From Runella slithyformis DSM 19594 (lineage in GTDB: Bacteria; Bacteroidota; Bacteroidia; Cytophagales; Spirosomataceae): 64,000 bases of DNA. The DNA lies in NCBI RefSeq assembly GCF_000218895.1, contig NC_015703.1, positions 3,919,001 to 3,983,000 on the forward strand, written 5' to 3'. Positions 20,824 to 29,396 of this stretch are shown piece by piece. The translations under genes and the position numbers were made by a program. Numbering within the stretch: the stretch's first letter is position 1; each line of letters starts with the position of its first letter. The notes below the pieces were generated by a model. The model searched no databases, was not told the DNA's origin, and saw only the letters and a program-made list of their open reading frames with translations.

Positions 20824-20875
20824 GCTGTGGTCATGTTTTGGAAATTTTTGATTGAACGTCATGGCTGTAAAAAAT

Positions 20876-20964
20876 AAGTAGTGAGTAGTCAGGAGTGAGT
20901 AGCGAGAATTTTTAAATTTATTGTATTCACTCTCTTCACTCCTCACTCCTGTCTCCTCACTCCT
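20876..20964. repeat. Imperfect long palindrome upstream of padR
   Basis: The left arm (20876-20906, AAGTAGTGAGTAGTCAGGAG...) and right arm (20928-20964) are inverted copies with about five mismatches over 28-30 bases, separated by an A/T-rich loop. Both arms are built of GAGTGAGTAG-like units. A similar design with different units is seen at 28471-28552 and 29271-29367. It may influence the padR leader. Confidence 0.75.
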
Positions 20965-21205
20965 TGTTAAAATGGCTGTGTTAATAGGTAATCAACAGTA
21001 CAAAGTTAATGTAAGGTACTTTGCGATGCAAGGTACTTGGTTAATTTTGTGAGTTTTATTTTGGAAGCGGTAAAAATCAGGGATGAACGGCAGAAAAACA
21101 GGTTACAGTAAGCAGTTTGCAATCAAGACATCATTGCCACAAGATTTAATCGTAAATTTGCCGGTAGTTACTGCCGACTGTTCACTGCAAACCGCCAACT
21201 TATTC
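20965..21205. other. padR-marC divergent intergenic region
   Basis: An A/T-rich stretch near 20990-21060 is the likely site of the padR and marC promoters. The frame open from 21083 does not look like part of MarC, which normally starts near its first membrane segment. No other gene is seen. Confidence 0.45.
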
Positions 21206-21775
21206 ATGCATTCCGTCAATTTTAAAGAGATACTTTCCGTGACGTTGATTTTATTCTCCGTCATTGATATTCTGGGCTCCATTCCGGTGATCATTGATCT
21301 CCGAAAAAAAGCCGGTGCCATCAATGCCCGCCGCGCCACTTTGGTTTCGGGCGGGATGATGATCGCGTTTTTGTATTTGGGGAAAGAAATTCTCAAACTT
21401 TTTGGGGTGGATGTGGCTTCTTTTGCCGTGGCAGGGGCGCTGATCCTTTTTTTAATTGGGCTTGAAATGATTCTGGGGCGTAATATTTTTAAGCATGATA
21501 CCGTCCACAGCAACGCTACTTCCATCGTACCGATCGCGTTTCCGATGATTGCCGGGGCCGGTACCATGACCACTATTCTGTCGCTGAAAGCCGCCTATCA
21601 GGAAGTCAACATTATCATTGCGATTTTGATCAATCTGGTGTTTATCTATCTGGTACTGCGCTCATCGGCTTGGATCGAGGGACTGCTGGGTGCTGCAGGA
21701 ACGGATGTATTACGCAAGATTTTCGGTTTGATCTTAATTGCCATTTCCATCAAACTTTTTCGGAGTACACTCTAA
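21206..21775 (+). CDS. MarC-family integral membrane protein
   Basis: 189 residues from the ATG at 21206 (MHSVNFKEILS), chosen because the first helix follows at once and family members start there; an upstream ATG at 21083 would add 41 polar residues. Six membrane segments are apparent. The family motif IDILGSIPVIIDL after helix 1 and the IVPIAFPMIAGAGTMTTIL signature in the middle are clear. MarC proteins were once linked to antibiotic resistance but their function is unproven. Confidence 0.9.
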   Translation: MHSVNFKEILSVTLILFSVIDILGSIPVIIDLRKKAGAINARRATLVSGGMMIAFLYLGKEILKLFGVDVASFAVAGALILFLIGLEMILGRNIFKHDTVHSNATSIVPIAFPMIAGAGTMTTILSLKAAYQEVNIIIAILINLVFIYLVLRSSAWIEGLLGAAGTDVLRKIFGLILIAISIKLFRSTL

Positions 21776-21780
21776 GGGAC

Positions 21781-21816
21781 TTCTTCACGCAGAGAAGCAA
21801 AGGAGCAAAGCCGCAG
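21781..21816. repeat. CACGCAGAGAAGCAAAGG-type simple repeat
   Basis: The sequence TTCACGCAGAGAAGCAAAGG and following resembles a simple intergenic repeat seen in several bacterial phyla. It lies just after the marC stop. Recognition is from memory. Confidence 0.35.
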
Positions 21817-21902
21817 TGCTTTTTGCCGCTTTTCATGAATTTTACTAAAATGAAATGATGTTGACGTAATCTTTCGATTGTTATATATTGATAAAACGCT
21901 TC

Positions 21903-21958
21903 AATTCGTAAATCGCTTATTCGTCACTCGTCATTCTTTCATTCGTCATTCTGTTAAC
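21903..21958 (+). repeat. ATTCGTCATT-family repeat, copy 2
   Basis: Several ATTCGTCATT/TTCGTCACTCG units in series. In the frame of the following gene they would read RLFVTRHSFIRHSVNRL, showing that the upstream part of that open frame is repeat, not protein. Confidence 0.75.
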
Positions 21959-21967
21959 CGACTGAGT

Positions 21968-22732
21968 TTGGACATACTTATCGCTTCGTTTGCCGCCTTA
22001 CTGGCGGGTTTTGTAGATTCCATCGTTGGGGGCGGTGGGTTGGTGCAGGTGCCCGCGCTTTTTATTTTATTTCCGCATTTTTCGGTTTCACAGGTAATCG
22101 GTACCAACCGTTTTGCGTCGTTTGTGGGTACAAGTGTGGCGGGGTATCAATACGCCCGCAAAGTGGAAGTGCCCTGGCGCGTAGTTTGTATTACGGCGAG
22201 CGGTACCGCTGTGATGTCATTTCTGGGTGCAACCATCGCGAGTCATCTGAAAGCGGAAGTGTTGAAGCCGCTCATTCTGTTTTTAATGACAGCGATTGCG
22301 GTTTATTCGTTTTCCAACAAAACATTAGGGCAATATGAACGTGTATCGGTCTCCGTGGTTCGGCTGCAATGGTATGCGCTACTGATCGGGATGGCGATGG
22401 GTTTTTATAATGGATTTGTGGGGCCCGGTACGGGCAGTTTGTTGGTATTCGGTTTTGTGAGTATCATGGGGTATCAATTTTTACGGGCCTCGGCGGTGGC
22501 CAAGGTCATCAATGTGGTGGCAGACGTTGCTTCGCTGGCGTTCTTTATATGGAAGGGGTACGTTGAATTTGACATCGCCTTTCCCATGATGGCCTGCAAT
22601 GTATTGGGCGCGTATCTGGGCAGCCGGTTGGCGATTCTGCGCGGTAATACATTCATTCGTAAAGTGTTTTTGATCGTTATTTTTGGCCTCATCCTTCGTT
22701 TTGGTTACGATGTCTGGAGGCTGCTGAGCTAA
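21968..22732 (+). CDS. TSUP-family (TauE/SafE) membrane exporter
   Basis: 254 residues from the TTG at 21968 (MDILIASFAALLAGF), chosen over a TTG at 21878 because the intervening codons are repeat DNA. The N-terminal signature AGFVDSIVGGGGLVQVPALF and the mid-protein repeat GFYNGFVGPGTGSLLVFGF are diagnostic of the TSUP family; eight membrane segments are likely. Family members export sulfite, sulfoacetate or related anions; the substrate here is unknown. Confidence 0.88.
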   Translation: MDILIASFAALLAGFVDSIVGGGGLVQVPALFILFPHFSVSQVIGTNRFASFVGTSVAGYQYARKVEVPWRVVCITASGTAVMSFLGATIASHLKAEVLKPLILFLMTAIAVYSFSNKTLGQYERVSVSVVRLQWYALLIGMAMGFYNGFVGPGTGSLLVFGFVSIMGYQFLRASAVAKVINVVADVASLAFFIWKGYVEFDIAFPMMACNVLGAYLGSRLAILRGNTFIRKVFLIVIFGLILRFGYDVWRLLS

Positions 22733-22749
22733 TAATACAGGCTTTGGTC

Positions 22750-22773
22750 CTTTCGGGTTCTCAAACCCGAAAG
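22750..22773 (+). terminator. Hairpin after TSUP gene
   Basis: CTTTCGGGTT (22750-22759) and AACCCGAAAG (22764-22773) form a perfect 10-bp stem with a CTCA loop, 18 bases after the TSUP stop. It lacks a strong T-run, so it may be a REP-like element as well as a terminator. Confidence 0.6.
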
Positions 22774-22828
22774 TAGAGCGCAAACGGCTGACCTGAACTA
22801 CAGTTGCACATTACACCTAAATAACTCC

Positions 22829-22860
22829 TTCTTGAATTTTTTTGCTAAAAAATTCAAGAA
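22829..22860 (+). terminator. A/T-rich perfect palindrome upstream of araR
   Basis: A 14-bp perfect stem, 22829-22842 with 22847-22860 (TTCTTGAATTTTTT and its complement), with a 4-base loop. It is 58 bases before the araR ATG. It could be a terminator isolating the arabinose operon or an operator. Confidence 0.55.
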
Positions 22861-22894
22861 AATAATTTTATAATAATAAAAAAGCCTCTATTAT

Positions 22895-22911
22895 TGTGTT
22901 GTTTTGACACA
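22895..22911 (+). promoter_or_regulatory. Candidate AraR autoregulatory site
   Basis: TGTGT-N7-ACACA (22895-22911), a 17-bp inverted repeat six bases before the araR start. The position suits self-repression, but no second copy was found before araA or the transporter, so the assignment is weak. Confidence 0.3.
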
Positions 22912-22917
22912 TTTAGA

Positions 22918-23613
22918 ATGAACAGCTATTCGCATTCCACTCGACTTTTGGTGGCCATTGATTGTATCATCTTCGGTTTTGACGGTGAAGAACTGAAATT
23001 ACTGTTGATCAAACGCCGTTTTGAACCTGAAAAGGGCAAATGGTCGCTGATGGGAGGCTTTGTGAACGAAAAAGAGGATCTGGAAGTGGGAGCCGAGCGT
23101 ATCTTGCACGAACTGACGGGATTGCACGATATTTATGTAGAACAGTTACAGACTTTTGGCAAGGTAAATCGTGACCCGGTTGAACGGACGCTCTCCGTGG
23201 TGTTTTTTGCCCTGATCAATATTCACGACCACAACGCAGAATCGGTCGAAGTGCACAACGCCTGTTGGATCAGCTTGAAACAGATGCCGGCATTGATCTT
23301 TGATCATGAAAAAATGGTGCAAATGGCCCTTGAACGGCTGCGGTATAAAGCGGCATTGCATCCGATCGGATTTGAACTCCTGCCTGAGCAGTTTACCATT
23401 CCTCAGTTACAAAAATTATACGAAGCCATCTACGACCTGAAACTCGATCGTCGGAATTTCAGTCGAAAGATCCTGTCGACGGGACTGTTGTTGGATACGG
23501 GCGAGAAAAATGCCAACTCTGCCACCAAAAAGGCCGTCATGTATCGGTTGGACAAAGAAAGATACGAAAGTAAATTCAATCATTTTTGGTATTTCATGCC
23601 TGTAACCACTTAG
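22918..23613 (+). CDS. araR: AraR, NrtR-type (Nudix-related) arabinose regulator
   Basis: 231 residues from the ATG at 22918; a TTG at 22894 in frame is less likely. The N-terminal two-thirds is a Nudix-like ligand-binding domain (KLLLIKRRFEPEKGKWSLMG, then a Nudix-like GGFVNEKEDLEVGAERILHE with non-catalytic changes), and the C-terminal part is the NrtR winged-helix domain (FTIPQLQKLYEAIYDLKLDR, NFSRKIL). In Bacteroides the arabinose regulator AraR belongs to this NrtR family and is released by L-arabinose. The position directly before araB supports the same role; the inducer is inferred. Confidence 0.85.
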   Translation: MNSYSHSTRLLVAIDCIIFGFDGEELKLLLIKRRFEPEKGKWSLMGGFVNEKEDLEVGAERILHELTGLHDIYVEQLQTFGKVNRDPVERTLSVVFFALINIHDHNAESVEVHNACWISLKQMPALIFDHEKMVQMALERLRYKAALHPIGFELLPEQFTIPQLQKLYEAIYDLKLDRRNFSRKILSTGLLLDTGEKNANSATKKAVMYRLDKERYESKFNHFWYFMPVTT

Positions 23614-23621
23614 ATAGAGCA

Positions 23622-25262
23622 ATGCAGAATCAGTATGTCATTGGAGTAGATTACGGAACCGATTCGGTTCGTGCCTTGATTGTGAATGCCCATACGGGGG
23701 AGGCCGTTGGGACGAACGTTTTTGAATACCCCCGCTGGAAAAAAGGGCTCTACTGCGAGCCTGCCATTTCTCAATTTCGCCAACATCCGCTGGATTACCT
23801 GGAAGGATTGGAGCAATCCATCAAAGGTGCCTTGGTCGGAGTTTCCGAGGAAATTCGGCAGAACATCAAAGGAATATCAGTTGATACGACCGGCTCCACG
23901 CCCGTTGCGGTCAATGAAGACGGAATCCCCTTGGCTCTGTTGCCCGAGTTTGCCGATAACCCCAACGGAATGTTTATCCTTTGGAAAGACCATACCGGCA
24001 ACGCCGAAGCCGAAGAAATCAACCAACTGGCGCACCATTGGGATGTAGACTATACCAAATACGTCGGCGGGATTTATTCGTCGGAGTGGTATTGGGCCAA
24101 AATCCTTCGGACGATTCGGGTCGACAGTCAAGTGCGGACGCACGCTTTTTCGTGGGTGGAGCATTGCGACTGGATTTCGGCAGTATTGACCGGAAATACC
24201 AACCCGCTGACCCTCAAACGCTCGCGTTGTGCCGCAGGCCACAAAGCCATGTGGAATCAAGAATTTCACGGCTTGCCCTCGGAAGAGTTTTTAACCAAGT
24301 TAGACCCTAATTTAGCCGGATTGCGCCAACGCTTATTTAAAGATACCTATACTTCGGACGAAGCCATGGGAACCATTTCCTCGGAATGGGCTCAAAAATT
24401 GGGCATTCCTTCGGATGTGGTCATTGGCGTGGGAGCGTTTGATGCCCACATGGGAGCCGTAGGTGCTGAAATTGAGCCCTATACGTTTGTACGCGTGATG
24501 GGAACTTCCACCTGCGATATGCTCATTGCCCCCAACCATGAAATCGGGCATTTACTGATTCGCGGTATCTGCGGACAGGTGGATGGCTCCATTATTCCCG
24601 GTATGCTGGGCATGGAAGCGGGCCAATCGGCCTTTGGTGATTTGTATGCGTGGTTTCAGCAGGTGATCGTGGGGCCGGTACGGGAAATTCTGGGGGAAGA
24701 GGCTGCGTCAGCATTAAGTCAAAAACTGATTCCCTATTTATCCGAGCAGGCCGCCAAATTGCCCGTCAGGGAAAACGACCCGGTGGCCCTGGATTGGATC
24801 AACGGACGCCGCACACCCGATGCCAACCATACTTTAAAATCTACCGTTTCGGGCATGAATCTGAGTACAGACGCCATTAAGATATTCAAAGCGCTGGTAG
24901 AAGCGACCGCTTTTGGCTCGCGTGCGATTGTGGAGCGATTTTTACAGGAAGGCGTTCCCATCAAAAAAGTAATCGGTATCGGCGGGGTAGCCAAAAAATC
25001 ACCTTTTGTGATGCAGACGCTGGCCGATGTCCTCAACATGCCCATCAAAGTGGCGAGTTCAGACCAGGCCTGTGCGTTGGGGGCCGCGATGTGTGCGTCG
25101 GTCGCTGCCGGTATTCACCCCGCCATGAAAGCGGCACAGGAAGCCATGGGCTCCGGTTTTGACGCCGAATACCATCCCAACGTAGATAAAGTGGCTGTTT
25201 ATCAGACGTTATACCGGAAGTATCTGGCTTTAGGGGAATTCGCTGAAAAAGGGACTTTTTAG
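23622..25262 (+). CDS. araB: L-ribulokinase
   Basis: 546 residues from the ATG at 23622, eight bases after araR. FGGY-family kinase: N-terminal ATPase motif VIGVDYGTDSVRALIV, GISVDTTGSTPVAV, and the C-terminal adenosine region IGIGGVAKKSPFVMQTLADV with ASSDQACALGAAM. Length and domain order match ribulokinases (about 550-565). It phosphorylates L-ribulose to L-ribulose 5-phosphate in the cytosol. Translation probably couples to araR. Confidence 0.95.
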   Translation: MQNQYVIGVDYGTDSVRALIVNAHTGEAVGTNVFEYPRWKKGLYCEPAISQFRQHPLDYLEGLEQSIKGALVGVSEEIRQNIKGISVDTTGSTPVAVNEDGIPLALLPEFADNPNGMFILWKDHTGNAEAEEINQLAHHWDVDYTKYVGGIYSSEWYWAKILRTIRVDSQVRTHAFSWVEHCDWISAVLTGNTNPLTLKRSRCAAGHKAMWNQEFHGLPSEEFLTKLDPNLAGLRQRLFKDTYTSDEAMGTISSEWAQKLGIPSDVVIGVGAFDAHMGAVGAEIEPYTFVRVMGTSTCDMLIAPNHEIGHLLIRGICGQVDGSIIPGMLGMEAGQSAFGDLYAWFQQVIVGPVREILGEEAASALSQKLIPYLSEQAAKLPVRENDPVALDWINGRRTPDANHTLKSTVSGMNLSTDAIKIFKALVEATAFGSRAIVERFLQEGVPIKKVIGIGGVAKKSPFVMQTLADVLNMPIKVASSDQACALGAAMCASVAAGIHPAMKAAQEAMGSGFDAEYHPNVDKVAVYQTLYRKYLALGEFAEKGTF

Positions 25263-25270
25263 GAATTAAT

Positions 25271-25287
25271 AATGCAATTGTTGCATT
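25271..25287 (+). promoter_or_regulatory. Inverted repeat between araB and araA
   Basis: AATGCAA-TTG-TTGCATT, a perfect 7-bp inverted repeat nine bases after the araB stop. It may be a small terminator or operator within the 134-base araB-araA gap. Confidence 0.35.
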
Positions 25288-25396
25288 GAGATGTACTATT
25301 GGCATGGTTAATTCTGAAAAATGCCTTAAATGAGCCATAAACTTTTGGTGCTTGAACTCAAAAATCTATTAGATACTATCATTTTAATCGCCTAAC

Positions 25397-26881
25397 ATGC
25401 TGAAACAATTTGAAGTCTGGTTTGTCACGGGAAGCCAGCATTTGTACGGGGAAGAAACGCTGCGTCAGGTAGACGAGCACTCCCAAATCATTGCCGATTC
25501 ATTAAACGATTCTCCGCAAATACCCGTTCGGGTGGTGTTTAAACCCGTGGTGAAAACACCCGAGGAAATCTACGCGATTTGTCAGGAAGCCAACGTGGCT
25601 CCGAATTGTATCGGAATTGTGGCGTGGATGCACACGTTCTCGCCCGCTAAAATGTGGATTCGGGGGTTGAATATTCTCAAAAAGCCGCTGTTGCACCTGC
25701 ATACGCAGTTCAATCGAGACATTCCGTTCAACGACATTGACATGGATTTTATGAACCTCAACCAATCGGCCCACGGCGACCGGGAATTTGGGTTTATCAT
25801 GTCTCGGATGCGTCTGAATCGCAAAGTAGTTGTAGGACATTGGCAGCAGAACGACGTACTCCAAAAAATCAACGTGTGGAGTAGGGTAGCGGCGGCCAAG
25901 TACGAACTCCAAACCATGAAAGTGGTACGTTTTGGCGATAACATGCGTCAGGTGGCTGTCACCGAAGGCGACAAAGTAGCCGCCGAAATGACCTTCGGCT
26001 TTTCGGTCAATACCCACGGGGTAGGGGATTTGGTCAACTACATCAACCAAATTTCGGAAGCGGATATTTTTACCCTGATGCAGGAATACGAAGACACGTA
26101 TGAGCTGATGGATTCGCTCCGCAACGGCGGTTTTATGCGCCAAGCGTTGGTAGAAGCGGCGCGCATTGAGTTGGGATTGAAGGCATTTCTGGAAGAAGGC
26201 GGGTATTCAGCCTATACCAATACCTTTGAAGACCTGCACGGAATGCGCCAGCTTCCGGGCATCGGCTCACAGCGCATGATGGCAGCAGGCTACGGCTACG
26301 GGGGCGAAGGCGACTGGAAAACGTCGGCCATGGTCCGTGCCCTGAAAGTAATGGCAAGCGGCATGGAAGGCGGCAACTCGTTCATGGAAGATTATACCTA
26401 CCACTTCGACCCGGCCAATCCGATGGTGTTGGGTTCGCATATGTTGGAGATCTGCCCGACGATTGCCAAAGGTATCGTAAAATGCGAAGTGCATCCACTC
26501 GGAATAGGCGGCAAGGAAGACCCCGTTCGGTTGGTCTTTAATGCCGCCGCGGGTCCGGCAATCAATGTTTCTCTGATTGACATGGGCAACCGATTCCGCC
26601 TGTTGGTCAATGAAGTGGAAGCCGTAGAAGTAACCGAAGAATTTCCGAAGCTTCCTACGGCGCGGGCGCTCTGGAAACCGCACCCCTCCATGGAAGTGGG
26701 CTTGCAGGCCTGGATTTTGGCCGGGGGAGCGCACCATACCGCCTATAGTCAAAACCTCACTGCCGAATACATTGAGGATTTGGCCGAGATGTTTGGGGTA
26801 GAATTGGTCGTCATTGATAAAAATACCACCATTCGCCAACTGAAGAATGAGTTGCGCTGGAATGAAGCAACCCTTAAATAA
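25397..26881 (+). CDS. araA: L-arabinose isomerase
   Basis: 494 residues, close to E. coli AraA (500). The manganese-binding and catalytic residues line up: E304 (GGEGDWK), E331 (FMEDYTYHF), H348 (GSHMLEICP) and H447 (AGGAHHTAY). The N-terminus [15 protein letters not shown] is family-diagnostic. Converts L-arabinose to L-ribulose, the first step of the pathway encoded here. A 134-base spacer separates it from araB, which may hold a secondary promoter. Confidence 0.97.
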   Translation: MLKQFEVWFVTGSQHLYGEETLRQVDEHSQIIADSLNDSPQIPVRVVFKPVVKTPEEIYAICQEANVAPNCIGIVAWMHTFSPAKMWIRGLNILKKPLLHLHTQFNRDIPFNDIDMDFMNLNQSAHGDREFGFIMSRMRLNRKVVVGHWQQNDVLQKINVWSRVAAAKYELQTMKVVRFGDNMRQVAVTEGDKVAAEMTFGFSVNTHGVGDLVNYINQISEADIFTLMQEYEDTYELMDSLRNGGFMRQALVEAARIELGLKAFLEEGGYSAYTNTFEDLHGMRQLPGIGSQRMMAAGYGYGGEGDWKTSAMVRALKVMASGMEGGNSFMEDYTYHFDPANPMVLGSHMLEICPTIAKGIVKCEVHPLGIGGKEDPVRLVFNAAAGPAINVSLIDMGNRFRLLVNEVEAVEVTEEFPKLPTARALWKPHPSMEVGLQAWILAGGAHHTAYSQNLTAEYIEDLAEMFGVELVVIDKNTTIRQLKNELRWNEATLK

Positions 26882-26923
26882 ACCTATTTTGTCACGCTGA
26901 AAGCGTTTTAATCTCCCTTTCCA

Positions 26924-28471
26924 ATGAAACATTTTCTAAAAAGTACAGGTATCATTGTCCTTTTGGCGTCAAATGCACTATTTGCCCAAAATCAAGTGAC
27001 CCTAAGTGCTGATTTGGGGAAACATACCATCAATCGGCATATCTACGGGCATTTTGCCGAGCACCTCGGTAAGTGCATTTACGGCGGGTTTTATGTAGGA
27101 GAAAACAACACCAAAATTCCGAATAAAGACGGAGTGCGTATGGACGTGGTCAATGCGTTGAAAAAGATGAAAATCCCCAACCTGCGCTGGCCGGGAGGGT
27201 GTTTTGCCGATACGTACCAATGGAAAGACGGCATCGGTCCCAAAGCCAACCGTCCCAAAATCGTCAATGTGTGGTGGGGCAACGTAACGGAAGATAACAG
27301 CTTCGGTACGCACGACTTCCTGAATATGTGTGAATTGATCGGTACAGAGCCGTATTTGGCAGGAAACGTGGGTAGCGGTACGGTGAAGGATTTGTCGGAT
27401 TGGGTACAATACGTCAATTTCAAAGGCGTGAGTCCGATGTCGGACCTCCGGGCTAAAAACGGTCGTCCGGAACCTTGGAAAGTACGTTATTGGGGTGTCG
27501 GAAACGAGGCATGGGGCTGCGGCGGCAACATGAAACCCGACTATTACGCCAATATTTACCGTCAGTATGCAACCTTCATGAATGCGTCATGGGAAAACAA
27601 CGAAAGTCTGTTCCGTATTGCTTCGGGCGCCAGTGACAATGATTACCAATGGACAGAAACGCTGATGCGGGAGATTCCGCATAAGATGCTCGAAGGTATT
27701 GCGGTGCACCATTATTCGGTGATCGACTGGAAGCAAAAAGGGCCTTCCACCACGTTTACCGAAGAGCTGTATTTCAAAACCATGAAAGAAGCACTGCTGA
27801 TGGATGAACTTATCACGCGCCACAGCACCGTCATGGATAAATACGACCCTGTTAAAAAAGTGGCGTTGGTGGTGGATGAATGGGGCGGTTGGTATGATGT
27901 AGAACCCGGCACCAACCCCGGCTTTTTGTTCCAGCAAAATACCATGCGCGACGCCGTGTTGGCAGGCGCAACGCTCAATATTTTCCATAAGCACTGCGAG
28001 CGCGTACGTATGGCCAATCTGGCGCAGGTCGTCAACGTATTGCAATCGGTGATTTTGACCAACGAAGAAAAGATGATCCTGACGCCCACCTACCACGTCA
28101 TGGAAATGTATAACGTGCACCAGGATGCGACGATGTTGCCCGTGGCGGTTCAATCCAATGATTATGTGGTGGGCAACGAAAAACTGCCGGCGGTATCGGT
28201 ATCGGCTTCGCGCGATAAAAACGGACTGACGCACGTTTCATTGGTGAATATTGACCCCAACAAACCGCAGGAAATCACCGTCAATTTGCGGGGGATGAAA
28301 GCCTCCGGCGTGACGGGCAGGATTCTGACCTCGGCCAAAGTACAGGATTACAATAGCTTTGAAAATCCGGGCAAGGTACAACCTGCGTCATTCAACGGTG
28401 CCAATCTGAATGGAGAAGTACTGAAAGTCAAATTGCCGCCCGTATCGGTCGTGGTGTTGGAATTGAAATAG
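26924..28471 (+). CDS. Exported alpha-L-arabinofuranosidase, GH51
   Basis: 515 residues with a signal peptide (FLKSTGIIVLLASNALFAQ). The GH51 TIM barrel shows the acid/base E195 in GNEAWGCGG and nucleophile E319 in VVDEWGGWY, followed by the C-terminal beta-sandwich. GH51 enzymes release L-arabinose from arabinoxylan or arabinan oligomers. Many GH51 enzymes are cytosolic; here the signal peptide places it in the periplasm, so the sugar freed there would enter by the symporter encoded downstream. The stop is at the edge of a palindromic repeat. Confidence 0.95.
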   Translation: MKHFLKSTGIIVLLASNALFAQNQVTLSADLGKHTINRHIYGHFAEHLGKCIYGGFYVGENNTKIPNKDGVRMDVVNALKKMKIPNLRWPGGCFADTYQWKDGIGPKANRPKIVNVWWGNVTEDNSFGTHDFLNMCELIGTEPYLAGNVGSGTVKDLSDWVQYVNFKGVSPMSDLRAKNGRPEPWKVRYWGVGNEAWGCGGNMKPDYYANIYRQYATFMNASWENNESLFRIASGASDNDYQWTETLMREIPHKMLEGIAVHHYSVIDWKQKGPSTTFTEELYFKTMKEALLMDELITRHSTVMDKYDPVKKVALVVDEWGGWYDVEPGTNPGFLFQQNTMRDAVLAGATLNIFHKHCERVRMANLAQVVNVLQSVILTNEEKMILTPTYHVMEMYNVHQDATMLPVAVQSNDYVVGNEKLPAVSVSASRDKNGLTHVSLVNIDPNKPQEITVNLRGMKASGVTGRILTSAKVQDYNSFENPGKVQPASFNGANLNGEVLKVKLPPVSVVVLELK

Positions 28472-28552
28472 CAACCACATAGAATCATAGGTCACATAGA
28501 TTGGAAGTTACTTGCTCTTTATTCTATGTGACTTATGTGCCTATGCGGTTGC
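28471..28552. repeat. Imperfect palindrome between GH51 gene and araD
   Basis: A 30-base left arm (28471-28500) and 30-base right arm (28523-28552) match as inverted copies at 25 of 30 positions (GCAACCACATAG... and its complement), loop 22 bases. The transcript would form a long stem in the araD leader. Confidence 0.8.
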
Positions 28553-28569
28553 AGAAATATAGAAAAACC

Positions 28570-29268
28570 ATGTATACATCATTACAACAGGAATGTTACG
28601 AAGCCAATATGCAGCTGCCCAAATTGGGATTGGTGCTGTTTACGTTTGGCAATGTCAGTGCGGTAGATAGAGATAAGGCGGTCTTTGCCATTAAGCCCAG
28701 CGGCGTACCCTATGAATTGTTGAAACCCGAAGATATCGTCATCATGGACTACGATGCCAAGGTAGTAGCAGGTAGGATGCGCCCGTCGTCGGATACGAAA
28801 ACGCACGCCCTGCTTTACAAAACCTGGGACGATATCGGCGGTATCACGCATACCCACAGCACGTATGCCGTGGCCTGGGCGCAGGCGGGAATGGATATTC
28901 CGATCTTCGGCACCACCCACGCCGACCATACGCATCAGGACATTCCGTGCGCACCGGTACTGTCGGATGAAATGATTCAGGGCGATTATGAGTACGAAAC
29001 GGGTAATCAAATCTTTGGAGTGTTTGACGCCCGTAAACTGTCGCACAAAGAAATGGAAATGGTACTCCTGCAAAATCACGGGCCGTTTACGTGGGGAAAA
29101 ACCGCCGAGAAGTCGGTGTACAACGCGGCGGTGTTGGAAGAGGTAGCCCGTATGGCGTACCTGACCTTACAGATCAATCCCCAAACTCCCCGTATCAAAG
29201 ATACCTTACGCATGAAACATTTTGAACGCAAACACGGTAAAAATGCCTATTACGGACAAGGATGTTAA
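28570..29268 (+). CDS. araD: L-ribulose-5-phosphate 4-epimerase
   Basis: 232 residues from the ATG at 28570; the frame is open from 28501, but those codons are inside the palindrome. Zinc ligands H94 and H96 (THTHSTYA) and H170 (LQNHGPFTW) and the catalytic D119 and Y228 match the E. coli enzyme's positions. Converts L-ribulose 5-phosphate to D-xylulose 5-phosphate, completing entry into the pentose phosphate pathway. Confidence 0.96.
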   Translation: MYTSLQQECYEANMQLPKLGLVLFTFGNVSAVDRDKAVFAIKPSGVPYELLKPEDIVIMDYDAKVVAGRMRPSSDTKTHALLYKTWDDIGGITHTHSTYAVAWAQAGMDIPIFGTTHADHTHQDIPCAPVLSDEMIQGDYEYETGNQIFGVFDARKLSHKEMEMVLLQNHGPFTWGKTAEKSVYNAAVLEEVARMAYLTLQINPQTPRIKDTLRMKHFERKHGKNAYYGQGC

Positions 29269-29270
29269 CT

Positions 29271-29367
29271 TAATGACGAGTTACGAATGACGAATGTCGA
29301 ATTATAGGCTCTGATATTCGCATTCATAAACCCCATTCGTAATTCGTCATTCTGTTATTCGTCATTA
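29271..29367. repeat. Palindromic GAATGACGAAT-family element between araD and symporter
   Basis: The left arm (from 29271, TAATGACGAGTTACGAATGA...) and right arm (29334-29367) are inverted copies of the same GAATGACGAAT-family units, with one 2-base gap. It fills most of the araD-symporter spacer. Confidence 0.8.
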
Positions 29368-29396
29368 AAAAAACTCATTCCCAAATCCCTCCTCCC

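Noticed and set aside
20824-20946. N-terminal extension of the PadR protein
   Set aside because: Its codons run into a palindromic repeat, and PadR proteins normally begin near the MRKGILE segment.
21083-21205. N-terminal extension of MarC from the ATG at 21083
   Set aside because: Adds 41 polar residues before the first helix, unlike other MarC proteins; the ATG at 21206 fits better.
25502-26143. 213-codon antisense frame in araA
   Set aside because: Lies wholly inside a clearly recognised gene on the other strand and shows no motifs.
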